A stretch of DNA of 64,000 nt from assembly GCA_017305635.1 (NCBI GenBank), contig JAFKKF010000006.1:682001-746000 (forward strand). The letters are read 5' to 3'. Source of the DNA: Hyphomicrobiales bacterium. GTDB lineage: Bacteria; Pseudomonadota; Alphaproteobacteria; Rhizobiales; Kaistiaceae. Below the pieces are notes generated by a model that was not told where the DNA came from, ran no database searches, and worked only from the letters and a program-made list of their open reading frames with translations. The position numbers were made by a program, and so were the translations under genes. Shown piece by piece: positions 8,646-17,580 of the stretch; the first letter of the stretch is position 1, and the number at the start of each line of letters is the position of its first letter.

Positions 8646-10312
8646 GCCGTCTCCTCCATCAGCGCGAGGCGGCCGGCATCGAGGCGCCAGGCCTGGTCGA
8701 CGGCGCCGGCCGGCAGCGTCGCGTGGGTCACGAGAATCACGGTGCGGCCGGCGGTGGCGGCGCCGAGGTCGGCGAGGAAGGCTTGCTCGGTCTCGTGGTC
8801 GAGGCCGCCGGTCGGCTCGTCGAGGACGAGGATCGCGGCATCCGAGAGAAGCGCGCGGGCGAGGCAGAGACGCCGGCCTTCGCCGGTCGAGAGGGTACGT
8901 CCGCCCTCGCCGAGGAAGGCGTCAAGGCCGCCGGGGAGCGCACGAATGGCGTCGGCGATGCGGGCGCGCTCGAGCGCCTGCCAGAGCCCGGCATCGGTCG
9001 CGTCGGGCCGGCCGACGAGGAGGTTGGCGCGGACGGTATCCATGAAGACCGGTGCGTCCTGCGACAGAAGCGCGACGCGGGCATGGAGGTCGGCCTGGCG
9101 GACGGTGCGGAGGTCCGCGCCGGCGACCGTCACGACGCCCGCGGTCGGGTCGGCGAGGCGGAGGAGAAGCGCGACCAGGGTCGACTTGCCCGAGCCGCTC
9201 GCGCCGGTGACGGCGATGCGCCTGCCGGGGGCGACCTCGAGGCTGACGCCTTCGAGGACCGGCCGGCCGGCGGCATAGGCGAAGGAGACGTCGCGGAAGG
9301 CGACCTCGCTGCCCGTGGGGAGCGGCACCGGCATCGCGGGATCGGCGACGGCCGGCGGCATCGCTGCGATCGCGCGGAGCCGGTCGGCGGCGGCGAGGCC
9401 CATGCCGATGCGGGCGGTGCCGCGCACCAGCATGGCGGCAGCCTCGAAGCTGGCGGCGACGGCGAGGAGGAGGCCGACGAGCGTCGGTCCGCCGAGGCGC
9501 CCGGCATGGAGCGCGTCGAGTCCGAGGCAGAGAGTGACGACGAGGCAGAGGCCGGCAAGGCCCTGCGCGATGGTGGCGGCGGAGACGACCGTGTCGCCGA
9601 GATCGGTCCGCAGCCTGCCGAGGCGGCGGGCAGCCTCTGCGACGCTGGCAATGGCGCGGTCGCCGGCGCCGTTGACGACGAAATCGCGGTGACCGGCAAT
9701 GCCGTCGAGGGCGGCGGTGCGGAGCGCGGCGGAGGCCTCGATGGCATGGCGGCCGGAGGCGCCGAGGTGCCGCACGGCGATGATCGGAATGGCGAAGGCG
9801 GCGGCGGCGAGGAGCGGAACGTAGAGGAGGACGGCGACGGGCAGCCAGAGGGCGAGGAGGCCCGCGACGATCGAGCCGATGGCGAGGACGGCGACGGCAG
9901 GGGCGACGGCGACGAGGAAGAAGGAATCGAGGGCGTCGACGTCGGCGACGAGGCGGCTGACGAGGTCGCCGTGGCGGAGCCCCGCCGCGGAGAGCGGGGC
10001 GCGCGGGAAGAGGCGCTCGAAGAGCCAGGCGCGGAGGTCGGAAAGGAAGCGGAGCGTCGCCTGGTGGCCGGCGACACGCTCGCCGTAGCGCGCAAGGATG
10101 CGGATGAGCGAGAAGCCGCGCACCAGCGACGACGGCCCGAAGATGTTGAAGGCGACGCCCGCGGCGGAAAGCGCGGCGGCGGTGATGAACCAGCCCGACG
10201 TTCCGAGGAGCGCGGTGCCGGCGGCGAGCGTCAGGGTGGCGAGGAGGAGGGCGGTCAAGAAAGTCCGCCGGTGGGGGCGAAAGAGTGGCCGGAAGGAGAG
10301 GATGGCGTTCAT
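8642..10312 (-). CDS. cydC: Cysteine/glutathione exporter subunit CydC (ABC transporter)
   Basis: CydC and CydD form an inner-membrane ABC exporter of cysteine/glutathione needed to assemble cytochrome bd. This subunit has 556 residues: six N-terminal membrane helices, then an ATPase with Walker A GASGSGKSTL, signature LSTGEGRRLCLARALL and Walker B ILVLDEPTGGLD. The signature departs from LSGGQ (LSTGE), as is common in CydC. The start ATG at 10312 overlaps the cydD stop as ATGA. The open frame continues far upstream as an out-of-frame reading of cydD and is not coding there. Confidence 0.92.
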   Translation of the reverse strand: MNAILSFRPLFRPHRRTFLTALLLATLTLAAGTALLGTSGWFITAAALSAAGVAFNIFGPSSLVRGFSLIRILARYGERVAGHQATLRFLSDLRAWLFERLFPRAPLSAAGLRHGDLVSRLVADVDALDSFFLVAVAPAVAVLAIGSIVAGLLALWLPVAVLLYVPLLAAAAFAIPIIAVRHLGASGRHAIEASAALRTAALDGIAGHRDFVVNGAGDRAIASVAEAARRLGRLRTDLGDTVVSAATIAQGLAGLCLVVTLCLGLDALHAGRLGGPTLVGLLLAVAASFEAAAMLVRGTARIGMGLAAADRLRAIAAMPPAVADPAMPVPLPTGSEVAFRDVSFAYAAGRPVLEGVSLEVAPGRRIAVTGASGSGKSTLVALLLRLADPTAGVVTVAGADLRTVRQADLHARVALLSQDAPVFMDTVRANLLVGRPDATDAGLWQALERARIADAIRALPGGLDAFLGEGGRTLSTGEGRRLCLARALLSDAAILVLDEPTGGLDHETEQAFLADLGAATAGRTVILVTHATLPAGAVDQAWRLDAGRLALMEETA

Positions 10313-12090
10313 GCGATGACCCCGGAGCCGCGGGCCGGACGCGCGCCGCCGCGCGCGCCGAGAGGCGTCGGCAGGAGCCTGCCGCCGGCGAGGCGCAGGA
10401 CCTCGTCCATGCGGGCGGCGAGCGCGAGCGAATGGGTGGCGACGAGGAGCGTGCGGCCCTCGGCGAAGACGAGCAGCCCGTCGGCGACACGGGCCTCGGT
10501 GGCGGCGTCGAGATGCGCCGTCGGCTCGTCGAGAAGGATGAAACGCGGATCGCGCAGGTAGATGCGGGCGAGGGCGACGCGCTGGGCCTCGCCGCCGGAG
10601 AGGCCGAAGCCCTTCTCGCCGATCATGGTGGCGAGGCCATCCGGCAGGCCATCGGCGAAGAGGCCGACGCCGGCGGTTATCGCGGCGCGGGCGACGTCGG
10701 CGTCCGGGGCGTCGGGCCGGCCGAGACGGATATTGTCCGCGATCGAGCCGTGGAAGAGGCGCGGGCGCTGGGGCAGGAAGGCGAGATCGCGGCGGAGGGT
10801 CGCCTCGTCGATGACGGCGAGGCCGGCGCCGCCGAGGGTGATGGCGCCATCGGAGAGGCGGAGGCGGGCGAGCGCCTCGAGGAGCGTGGTCTTGCCGCCG
10901 CCCGAGCCGCCGAGAATGGCGATGGCGGCGCCCGCTGGCGCGGCGAGGTCGAGATGGTCGAGAACGGTTCGCCGACCGTCCGGCGTGCGCAGGGTGAGGC
11001 CGGCCACCAGGATGTCGCCGTTCGCGGGAGCCGCGCTGCCGGTCGCGGCGGTAGCCGGCGGGAGGAGGGCGTCGTCGCCGAACTGGCGGGCAATCTCGAT
11101 CATGGCGGCGCGGGCCGCGGCGCGGTCGTGATAGTGGGCGGCGAGCAGGCGGAGCGGGTTGTAGACCTCGGGCGCGAGCAGCAGCAGGAACAGGCCGGCG
11201 CCGTAGCCGAGGCCGGGATGGACGCCGACGAGGCCGAGGAAGGTGAGGCCGACATAGAGCGCGACGCCGGCGACGCCGAGGGCTGCGAAGAATTCGAGGA
11301 CGGCGGAGGAGAGGAAGGCGATGCGCAGCACCCGCATGGTGCGGATGCGGAGCTCCTCGCCGGCGGCGCGCATCGCCGCGGTCTCGGCCTCGGCACGGCC
11401 GAAGAGCTTCAGGGTGACGAGGCCGGAAAGGCGGTCGGCAAAGCGGCCACCGAGGCGCGACAGGGCTTCCGCCTGGCGCTCGGTGGCCGCCTGCGCTCCC
11501 CAGCCGACGAGAGCCATGAAGACGGGGATGAGGGGCGCGGTGACAAGGAAGAGAAGCGCGACCAGCCAGTCGACCGGGAGCGCCACCGCGGCGAAGGCGA
11601 TGGGGAGGAGCGCCGCCTGGATCATGGCCGGATAGAAGCGGGCGAAGAAACCCTCGACGGCATCGGCCTGCTCGACGAGGGCGGTGGAGAGCGCGCCGGA
11701 GGAGCGGGAATCCGCCCAGCTCGGCGGTGCGGCCATGAGACGGGCGAAGAGGGTCGAGCGGAGCCAGAGCTTGATGCGCTCGGCCGAGCGGATGCCGGCG
11801 CGCTCGCCGACGGCGCCGACGAGGAAGCGGGCAAGCATGGTGAGCGCAAGAAGGGCGAGGGCGGGGACGAGCGTCGCCGGCGGTTCTCCCGCGACGACGG
11901 CGCGCTCGAGGATGCCGGCGAGCTCCGCCGCCTGGGCGACGAGGAGGACGCCGGCGAGGAGCGGGGCAGCGAGGGCGAGCCAATAGGCCCGGCCGGCATG
12001 GCGGCGAAGCGCCGCCAGGGCCAGCGGGTCCGCCGCACTCCTCCCCGCGAGGGCGATGCCGGCATCGGGATCGTCGGTGGATTTCTCCAT
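10309..12090 (-). CDS. cydD: Cysteine/glutathione exporter subunit CydD (ABC transporter)
   Basis: This 593-residue partner of CydC has a short polar N-terminus, a six-helix transmembrane domain and a nucleotide-binding domain. Walker A is GGSGGGKTTLL, the signature LSGGEAQRVALAR and Walker B FILLDEPTAHLD. It is the first gene of a leftward cydD-cydC-hemerythrin operon divergent from cydAB. The perfect FNR box in the 109-bp divergent spacer is centred about 44 bp upstream of its start codon. Together with CydC it supplies thiol reductant to the periplasm for heme b/d insertion. Confidence 0.92.
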   Translation of the reverse strand: MEKSTDDPDAGIALAGRSAADPLALAALRRHAGRAYWLALAAPLLAGVLLVAQAAELAGILERAVVAGEPPATLVPALALLALTMLARFLVGAVGERAGIRSAERIKLWLRSTLFARLMAAPPSWADSRSSGALSTALVEQADAVEGFFARFYPAMIQAALLPIAFAAVALPVDWLVALLFLVTAPLIPVFMALVGWGAQAATERQAEALSRLGGRFADRLSGLVTLKLFGRAEAETAAMRAAGEELRIRTMRVLRIAFLSSAVLEFFAALGVAGVALYVGLTFLGLVGVHPGLGYGAGLFLLLLAPEVYNPLRLLAAHYHDRAAARAAMIEIARQFGDDALLPPATAATGSAAPANGDILVAGLTLRTPDGRRTVLDHLDLAAPAGAAIAILGGSGGGKTTLLEALARLRLSDGAITLGGAGLAVIDEATLRRDLAFLPQRPRLFHGSIADNIRLGRPDAPDADVARAAITAGVGLFADGLPDGLATMIGEKGFGLSGGEAQRVALARIYLRDPRFILLDEPTAHLDAATEARVADGLLVFAEGRTLLVATHSLALAARMDEVLRLAGGRLLPTPLGARGGARPARGSGVIA

Positions 12091-12127
12091 GGGAATGAAG
12101 CGATAGGCGCGCCGCGGGTCGTGATCC

Positions 12128-12141
12128 TTGATTTATATCAA
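12128..12141. promoter_or_regulatory. Perfect FNR/FixK box between cydD and cydA
   Basis: TTGAT-TTAT-ATCAA is an exact match to the FNR/FnrL/FixK consensus TTGAT-N4-ATCAA. It is the only conspicuous dyad in the spacer between divergent cydD and cydA, centred 44 bp and 65 bp from their respective start codons. It can therefore activate one or both arms under low oxygen. The likely regulator is the FNR protein encoded at 7425. Confidence 0.88.
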
Positions 12142-12199
12142 GGTAGGGTTGCTGCATCGCAGCTAAAGGATGTGCCGACGCATTCCTGAGGATGATCAG

Positions 12200-13774
12200 A
12201 TGACCCCCGTCGATCCCGTCGTCGTCGAACTGTCGCGGCTGCAATTCGCGGCGACGGCGATGTATCACTTCATATTCGTCCCCCTGACGCTTGGCCTCTC
12301 GGTCCTGATGGCGATCATGGAGACGGTCTACGTCATGACCGGCAGAGAGATCTGGCGGAAGATGACGCTGTTCTGGGGCACGCTCTTCGGCATCAACTTC
12401 GCCATGGGCGTGGCCACCGGCATCGTGATGGAGTTCCAGTTCGGCATGAACTGGAGCTACTACTCACATTATGTCGGCGACATATTCGGCGCGCCGCTCG
12501 CCATCGAAGGGCTGATGGCCTTCTTCCTCGAGGCGACGTTCATCGGCCTGTTCTTCTTCGGCTGGGACAGGCTCTCGAAGGTCGGCCATCTCGCCGTCAC
12601 CTGGCTGATGGCGCTCGGGGCCAATTTCTCGGCGCTCTGGATATTGATCGCCAATGGCTGGATGCAGAATCCGGTCGGCTCGCGGTTCAACCCGGACACG
12701 ATGCGCATGGAGATCACCGACTTCATGGCGGTGGTCTTCAATCCGGTGGCGCAGGCGAAGTTCGTGCACACGGTGAGCGCCGGCTATGTCTTCGGCTCGG
12801 TCTTCGTGCTCGGCGTCAGCGCGCTCTATCTCCTCCGGGGCAAGCATCGCGAGCTCGCCATCCGCTCGATGGTGGTGGCGGCGAGCTTCGGCCTCGCCTC
12901 GGCGCTGTCGGTGGTCGTCCTCGGCGACGAGAGCGGCTACCTCGCGACCGAGCACCAGAAGATGAAGCTCGCGGCGATGGAGAACATGCGGGAGACGGAG
13001 AAGGCGCCGGCCTCCTTCACGGTCTTCGCCATCCCGACCGGCTCGCATGGCGAGGAATTCGCCATCAAGATCCCGTGGGTGCTCGGCCTGATCTCGACGC
13101 GCTCCTTCACCACCGTGGTGCCGGGCATCGACGAACTCGTCGCCCATGCCGAGCTGCGCATCCGCAACGGGATGCAGGCGGCGAAGGCGCTCGCCGCGGT
13201 CCGCGCGAACCCGTCCGACGCGGCGGCGCGGCAGGCCTTCGATGCGAGCCAGCAGGACCTCGGCTACGCGCTCCTCCTGAAGAAGTACCGTCCGGACGTG
13301 GAGAACGCCACGGATGCGGAGGTCAAGCAGGCGGCGGGCGATACGGTGCCGGACGTGTGGACGCTCTTCTGGAGCTTCCACATCATGGCGGCGGCGGGCT
13401 TCTTCTTCATCGCCTATTTCGCCTACTGGTTCTGGCAGGCGAGCTTCCGCCGGCTGGACCGGCGGCGGTGGGCGCTGAAGCTCGCGGTGATCGTGATCCC
13501 ACTGCCCTGGATCGCCATCGAGCTCGGCTGGCTGGTCGCCGAGTTCGGGCGCCAGCCCTGGGTGGTGGAAGGCGTGCTGCCGACGTTCTACGCGGCTTCC
13601 GGGCTCAGCGTGCTCGACCTCGGCATCAGCCTCACCTTCTTCGTGGTCCTCTACACGGTGCTCGCCATCGTCATGTTCTGGCTGATGTGGCGGACGATCC
13701 AGCACGGACCGTCCGACAAGCTCGACCTCACGGCCGGCGAAGGCGACGTTTCCGCCGCCCCGGCCAAGGCATAG
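12200..13774 (+). CDS. cydA: Cytochrome bd ubiquinol oxidase subunit I
   Basis: CydA carries hemes b558, b595 and d and oxidises quinol while reducing O2 to water. The protein is 524 residues, close to the E. coli subunit. Visible features are His23 in TAMYHF (heme ligand position), His in [13 protein letters not shown], Met in SFHIMAAAG and the conserved [14 protein letters not shown] segment. The start at 12200 follows GAGGA at 12188-12192; the frame opens 30 bases earlier but lacks an equally placed ribosome site. It heads the cydA-cydB-cydX operon downstream of the FNR box. Confidence 0.95.
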   Translation: MTPVDPVVVELSRLQFAATAMYHFIFVPLTLGLSVLMAIMETVYVMTGREIWRKMTLFWGTLFGINFAMGVATGIVMEFQFGMNWSYYSHYVGDIFGAPLAIEGLMAFFLEATFIGLFFFGWDRLSKVGHLAVTWLMALGANFSALWILIANGWMQNPVGSRFNPDTMRMEITDFMAVVFNPVAQAKFVHTVSAGYVFGSVFVLGVSALYLLRGKHRELAIRSMVVAASFGLASALSVVVLGDESGYLATEHQKMKLAAMENMRETEKAPASFTVFAIPTGSHGEEFAIKIPWVLGLISTRSFTTVVPGIDELVAHAELRIRNGMQAAKALAAVRANPSDAAARQAFDASQQDLGYALLLKKYRPDVENATDAEVKQAAGDTVPDVWTLFWSFHIMAAAGFFFIAYFAYWFWQASFRRLDRRRWALKLAVIVIPLPWIAIELGWLVAEFGRQPWVVEGVLPTFYAASGLSVLDLGISLTFFVVLYTVLAIVMFWLMWRTIQHGPSDKLDLTAGEGDVSAAPAKA

Positions 13775-13782
13775 GTGCCGCC

Positions 13783-14931
13783 ATGGATATCGTTCCCTTC
13801 GACTATGAAGTCCTCCGCCTGATCTGGTGGGCGCTGCTCGGCATCCTCCTCACCGGCTTCGCGGTGATGGGCGGAATGGACCTCGGCGTCGGCGCGCTGA
13901 TCCCGTTCGTCGCCAAGACCGACGACGAGCGGCGCGTCCTGGTCAACCTCGTCGGCCCGACGTGGGAGGGCAACCAGGTCTGGCTGATACTCGGCGGCGG
14001 CGCCATCTTCGCGGCGTGGCCGGCGATCTACGCGACGTCCTTCTCGGGCTTCTACATCGCCATGATCGCCATCCTGCTGGCGCTGATCCTGCGCCCGGTC
14101 GGCTTCAAGTTCCGCGGCAAGGTGGCGAACCGCACGTGGCGGTCGGTATGGGACTGGGGCCTGTTCATCGGCGGCGCGGTGCCGGCGCTGATCTTCGGCG
14201 TGGCGGTCGGCAACCTGCTCCTCGGCGCACCCTTCAGCTTCGACGATACGCTGCGCCCGGTCTATTCGGGCAACTTCTTCGGCCTGCTGACGCCCTTCGC
14301 GCTGCTTGCCGGCCTCGTCAGCCTCGCCATGCTGGTGACGCAGGGCGCGGTGATCATCGCCAAGCGCACGACCGGCGCGGTCGCCGAGCGGGCGCGGGTC
14401 ATCGGCCGGCTGTCGGCGCTCGCCACGATCGTCCTCTTCGTCCTCGGCGGACTTGCGATCGCGAGCCTCGTCGACGGCTACAGGATCACGAGCGTGGTCG
14501 ATCCGAACGGCCCATCCAACCCGATGGGCAAGTCGGTCGCCGTGGAGGCAGGGGCGTGGCTCGCGAACTATGCCGCCCATCCGGTCCTGTGGCTCGTCCC
14601 GGCGCTCGGCATCCTCGGGTCGCTGCTTGCGTTCATCGGCCTTTCCGGCCGGCGCGGCGTACTGGCGATCCTCGCCTCGAGCCTCGCCATCGTCGGCATC
14701 GTCGCGACGGCCGGCATCTCGATGTTCCCCTTCCTGATGCCGAGCTCGGCGGATCCGAAGGCGAGCCTCACGGTGTGGGACGCGTCATCCAGCCAGCTGA
14801 CGCTGTTCATCATGCTCGTCGCGACGCTCTTCTTCATGCCGATCGTGCTCGTCTACACCGCCTGGGTCTATCGCGTGATGCGCGGCCCGGTGACGGTGGC
14901 GAGCCTCGGCCGCAACCCCAACGCCTATTGA
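13783..14931 (+). CDS. cydB: Cytochrome bd ubiquinol oxidase subunit II
   Basis: CydB is the second large membrane subunit of the bd oxidase. The 382-residue protein has the family N-terminus [20 protein letters not shown], then [14 protein letters not shown] and [20 protein letters not shown], all strongly conserved in CydB. Hydrophobic helices run throughout. The ATG at 13783 is 8 bp after the cydA stop, and the next gene is the small subunit cydX. A much longer open frame upstream is an out-of-frame reading of cydA. Confidence 0.95.
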   Translation: MDIVPFDYEVLRLIWWALLGILLTGFAVMGGMDLGVGALIPFVAKTDDERRVLVNLVGPTWEGNQVWLILGGGAIFAAWPAIYATSFSGFYIAMIAILLALILRPVGFKFRGKVANRTWRSVWDWGLFIGGAVPALIFGVAVGNLLLGAPFSFDDTLRPVYSGNFFGLLTPFALLAGLVSLAMLVTQGAVIIAKRTTGAVAERARVIGRLSALATIVLFVLGGLAIASLVDGYRITSVVDPNGPSNPMGKSVAVEAGAWLANYAAHPVLWLVPALGILGSLLAFIGLSGRRGVLAILASSLAIVGIVATAGISMFPFLMPSSADPKASLTVWDASSSQLTLFIMLVATLFFMPIVLVYTAWVYRVMRGPVTVASLGRNPNAY

Positions 14932-14941
14932 GGAAAGCATC

Positions 14942-15073
14942 ATGTGGTATTTTTCCTGGATCCTCGGCCTCGGCCTTGCAGTCTGCTTCGCGGTGCTCAA
15001 CGCCATGTGGCATGAGCTGCAGGCGGCCGACCTCGACCTGAAGGCCGCTCCCAACAAGGCGCGTCGCCCCTAG
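14942..15073 (+). CDS. cydX: Cytochrome bd small subunit CydX (43 residues)
   Basis: A 43-residue single-helix protein begins MWYFSWILGLGLAV, matching the CydX/YbgT family start (MWYFAWILG in E. coli). CydX stabilises the heme centres of the bd oxidase. It starts 10 bp after cydB behind GAGGAAAG. Its polar C-terminal tail is lysine/arginine rich (NKARRP). It is too short for most gene finders, but position and sequence make the call strong. Confidence 0.93.
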   Translation: MWYFSWILGLGLAVCFAVLNAMWHELQAADLDLKAAPNKARRP

Positions 15074-15116
15074 CGGCGCGTCCCCCATTTCCAGCATCGG
15101 GCAGAAGGCAGGTCCC

Positions 15117-15935
15117 ATGTACAAGTCCATCCTCGTCCAGTTCGACATCGACCGGCCGGCGACGCCGCTCGCCCGGGCGGCGGCGGGCCTCGCCCGGCGT
15201 TTCGACGCGCGGCTGATCGGCTTCAGCGCGGCCGCGGTGCCGCCGCCGATAGCGCTTCCCGAGGGCGTCGCCTATGACGGCTCGATCTGGCAGGTGGAGC
15301 AAAGCGAGATCGAGAAGCGGTTCGAGGCCCTGAAGGCCGAATTCGCGGCGGTGGTCGGCGGCGCGGGCAATGCCGAATGGCGCCATGCCGTCTCCGAGCC
15401 GACCCGCACGCTCGCGACCACGGCGCGGGTCGCCGACCTGATCGTGCTCGCGGCGCCGCATGGCGCGACCAACCGCGACATCTATCGCATGGTGGATACG
15501 GGCAGCCTCGTCCTGCAGGCGGGCCGGCCGGTGCTGGTGGTCGCCGACGGGGCGGAGGACATTCCGCTGAAACGGGTGGTGATCGCCTGGAAGGATACGC
15601 GCGAGGCGCGGCGCGCGGTCGCCGATGCGCTGCCGCTCCTGAAGCTCGCCGAAGGCGTTGTCATCGTCTCGGTCGACCGCGAACCCGACGACTGGCTGAA
15701 GGCGAGCGTCGCCGACGTGGCGGCGCTGCTCGCCACCCATGGCGTCAGGGCCGAGACCCGGGTGATCAAGGCGAAGGACGAGATCGGCGCGCTCGCCGAG
15801 TTCATGGCCGTGCCGAAGGCGGACGTGGTGGTCTCCGGCGCCTATGGCCACAGCCGCCTGCGCGAATGGGCCTTTGGCGGAGTGACGCGGTCGCTCCTCG
15901 ACGACGGATCGATCAGCCGGCTGATGTCGGGGTGA
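15117..15935 (+). CDS. Tandem universal stress protein (UspA family)
   Basis: This 272-residue cytoplasmic protein appears to contain two Usp domains. The first begins MYKSILVQFDIDRP and the second resumes near KRVVIAWKDTREARRAV. A C-terminal segment VVSGAYGHSRLREWAFGG fits the Usp nucleotide-binding G-x2-G-x(9)-G pattern. It follows cydX by 43 bp on the same strand, so it may be co-expressed with the bd oxidase under oxygen limitation, as stress proteins often are in FNR/FixK regulons. That link is inferred; no separate FNR box is visible in the short gap. Confidence 0.85.
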   Translation: MYKSILVQFDIDRPATPLARAAAGLARRFDARLIGFSAAAVPPPIALPEGVAYDGSIWQVEQSEIEKRFEALKAEFAAVVGGAGNAEWRHAVSEPTRTLATTARVADLIVLAAPHGATNRDIYRMVDTGSLVLQAGRPVLVVADGAEDIPLKRVVIAWKDTREARRAVADALPLLKLAEGVVIVSVDREPDDWLKASVADVAALLATHGVRAETRVIKAKDEIGALAEFMAVPKADVVVSGAYGHSRLREWAFGGVTRSLLDDGSISRLMSG

Positions 15936-15959
15936 GGGAGTCGCGATCGCACCCCCTCC

Positions 15960-16001
15960 ACCATGCTTCGCATGGTCCCCCTCCCCCATGAACGGGGGAG
16001 G
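15960..16001. repeat. Double-hairpin intergenic element
   Basis: Two consecutive inverted repeats fill the gap between the convergent usp and msrB genes: ACCATGC/GCATGGT with a 3-base loop, and CCTCCCCC/GGGGGAGG with a 6-base loop. A related, shorter element lies at 8171-8211, also between convergent genes. This fits a bidirectional terminator or dispersed palindromic repeat of the kind common in rhizobial genomes. Confidence 0.6.
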
Positions 16002-16002
16002 A

Positions 16003-16407
16003 TCAGGCTGCGGGCTCGAAGTCCAGCGCGACGCCGTTGATGCAGTAGCGGAGATGCGTGGGCGGCGGGCCGTCGTCGAAGACGTGGCCGAGGTGGCCAC
16101 CGCAATGGGCGCAGTGGACCTCGGTGCGCACCATGCCGTGGCTGCGGTCGGTGGTGGTCTCGACGGCGCCGGGGAGCGGCTCGTTGAAGCTCGGCCAGCC
16201 GGTGCCGCTCTCGAACTTGACCTTGGAGCGGAAAAGCGGCGTGCCGCAACCGGCGCAGGAGAAGGTGCCGGCGCGCTTCTCGACGAGGAGGGCGCAGCTT
16301 CCCGGACGCTCCGTGGCATGGCCGCGGAGCACTTCGTACTGCTCGGGCGTCAGGATCCGGCGCCATTCCGCGTCGCTGTGGGATACGGGATAGGTCTTCT
16401 GGTCCAT
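16003..16407 (-). CDS. msrB: Peptide-methionine (R)-S-oxide reductase
   Basis: MsrB repairs the R-sulfoxide of oxidised methionine in proteins. The 134-residue sequence has the two zinc CxxC motifs (CAGC and CAHC), the family block SGTGWPSFNEP and the catalytic cysteine in RYCINGVAL. It has no signal peptide, so it is cytoplasmic. It is a single-gene unit convergent with the stress-protein gene. The segment CALLVEKRAGTFSCAGC carries an extra cysteine near residue 38, but it is unclear whether this is the resolving residue. Confidence 0.94.
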   Translation of the reverse strand: MDQKTYPVSHSDAEWRRILTPEQYEVLRGHATERPGSCALLVEKRAGTFSCAGCGTPLFRSKVKFESGTGWPSFNEPLPGAVETTTDRSHGMVRTEVHCAHCGGHLGHVFDDGPPPTHLRYCINGVALDFEPAA

Positions 16408-16495
16408 GGCGCTGTTCCTTCCTGCTTCCGGCCGCTGCGGATTTCCCCGCGCCTATAGATAGTGCGTCGCGCGCATCGAAAAAAGCGCGGGACGA

Positions 16496-17566
16496 TCAGC
16501 CGGCCCCGGCGAGGGCGGCGAGCACGGCCTTGCCGAGGTCCCCGGTCGAGGCGGTGCCGCCGAGGTCGCGGGTCAGAACCTTGCCGGCCGCGGTGACCGA
16601 TTCGATGGCTTCCATGATGGCACTGGCGGCATCGGCCTCGCCGAGGTGGTCGAGCATCATCGAGGCCGACCAGATGGCGGCTACGGGGTTGGCGATGCCC
16701 TTGCCGGCAATGTCGGGGGCCGAGCCGTGCACCGGCTCGAACATGGAGGGGAAGGCGCGCTCGGGGTTGAGGTTGGCGGAGGCGGCGGTGCCGATGCCGC
16801 CGGCGCAGGCCGGGCCGAGGTCGGAGAGGATGTCGCCGAAGAGGTTGCTGCCGACGACGACGTCGAACCAGTCCGGATGGGCGACGAAGTGGGCGGCGAG
16901 GATGTCGATGTGGAACCTGTCGACGCGGATGCCGGGATAGTTCGCCTGCATGGCCGCCACGCGCTCGTCCCAGTAGGGCATGGTGTGGATGATGCCGTTG
17001 GACTTGGTGGCCGAGGTCAGGTGCTTCTTCGGGCGGCTCTTCGCGAGCTCGAAGGCGTAGCGCAGGATCCGGTCGACGCCGCGGCGGGTGAAGACGGATT
17101 CCTGGATCGCCATTTCCTGGTCGGTGCCCTGGTAGAGGCGGCCGCCGATCTCGGAATATTCGCCCTCGACGTTCTCGCGGACGACGATGAAATCGAGATC
17201 CTCGGGCCCGCGGCCGGCAAGCGGCGTCTTCATCCCCCGGAGCAGCTTCACCGGGCGGATGTTGGCATATTGGTCGAAGGCGCGGCGGATGGGGATGAGG
17301 AGGCCCCAGAGGGAGACATGGTCGGGCACCGCCGGGTCGCCCACGGCGCCGAGGAAGATGGCGTCGCTCTCACGAAGGGCGGCAAGGGCATCGGGCGGCA
17401 TCATGCGTCCGGTCTCGCGGTAGAAGGCGCAGCCCCAGGGCTGCGGCTGCCAGGCGACGGCGAAGCCGAAGCGGCGGCCGGTCGCCTCGACGATCGCCTG
17501 CGCCACCGGGATGACCTCGAGGCCGATGCCGTCGCCGGCAATGACCGCGATGCGATGCTGTCTCAT
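16496..17566 (-). CDS. Tartrate / D-malate-type dehydrogenase (isopropylmalate dehydrogenase family)
   Basis: This 356-residue NAD- and metal-dependent beta-decarboxylating dehydrogenase starts with RIAVIAGDGIGLEVIP. It contains DFIVVRENVEGEYSEIGG and the metal-site region GSNLFGDILSDLGPACAGG. These features place it in the tartrate dehydrogenase / D-malate dehydrogenase branch (TtuC/DmlA) rather than LeuB. It is the third gene of a minus-strand operon after the aldolase and FGGY kinase, 14 bp behind the kinase stop. It probably oxidises a 2-hydroxy acid in the same catabolic route. Tartrate versus malate specificity cannot be decided. Confidence 0.85.
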   Translation of the reverse strand: MRQHRIAVIAGDGIGLEVIPVAQAIVEATGRRFGFAVAWQPQPWGCAFYRETGRMMPPDALAALRESDAIFLGAVGDPAVPDHVSLWGLLIPIRRAFDQYANIRPVKLLRGMKTPLAGRGPEDLDFIVVRENVEGEYSEIGGRLYQGTDQEMAIQESVFTRRGVDRILRYAFELAKSRPKKHLTSATKSNGIIHTMPYWDERVAAMQANYPGIRVDRFHIDILAAHFVAHPDWFDVVVGSNLFGDILSDLGPACAGGIGTAASANLNPERAFPSMFEPVHGSAPDIAGKGIANPVAAIWSASMMLDHLGEADAASAIMEAIESVTAAGKVLTRDLGGTASTGDLGKAVLAALAGAG

Positions 17567-17580
17567 GGGGCTTTCCCTTC

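Noticed and set aside
8256-12189. Plus-strand frames of several hundred residues across cydDC
   Set aside because: Glu/Arg/Gly-rich compositions without motifs. They are antisense to well-supported ABC transporter genes.
10313-12268. N-terminal extension of cydC to a 1208-residue protein
   Set aside because: The extension reads cydD out of frame and gives Arg/Pro-rich noise. The ATG at 10312 overlaps the cydD stop and begins the conserved CydC sequence.
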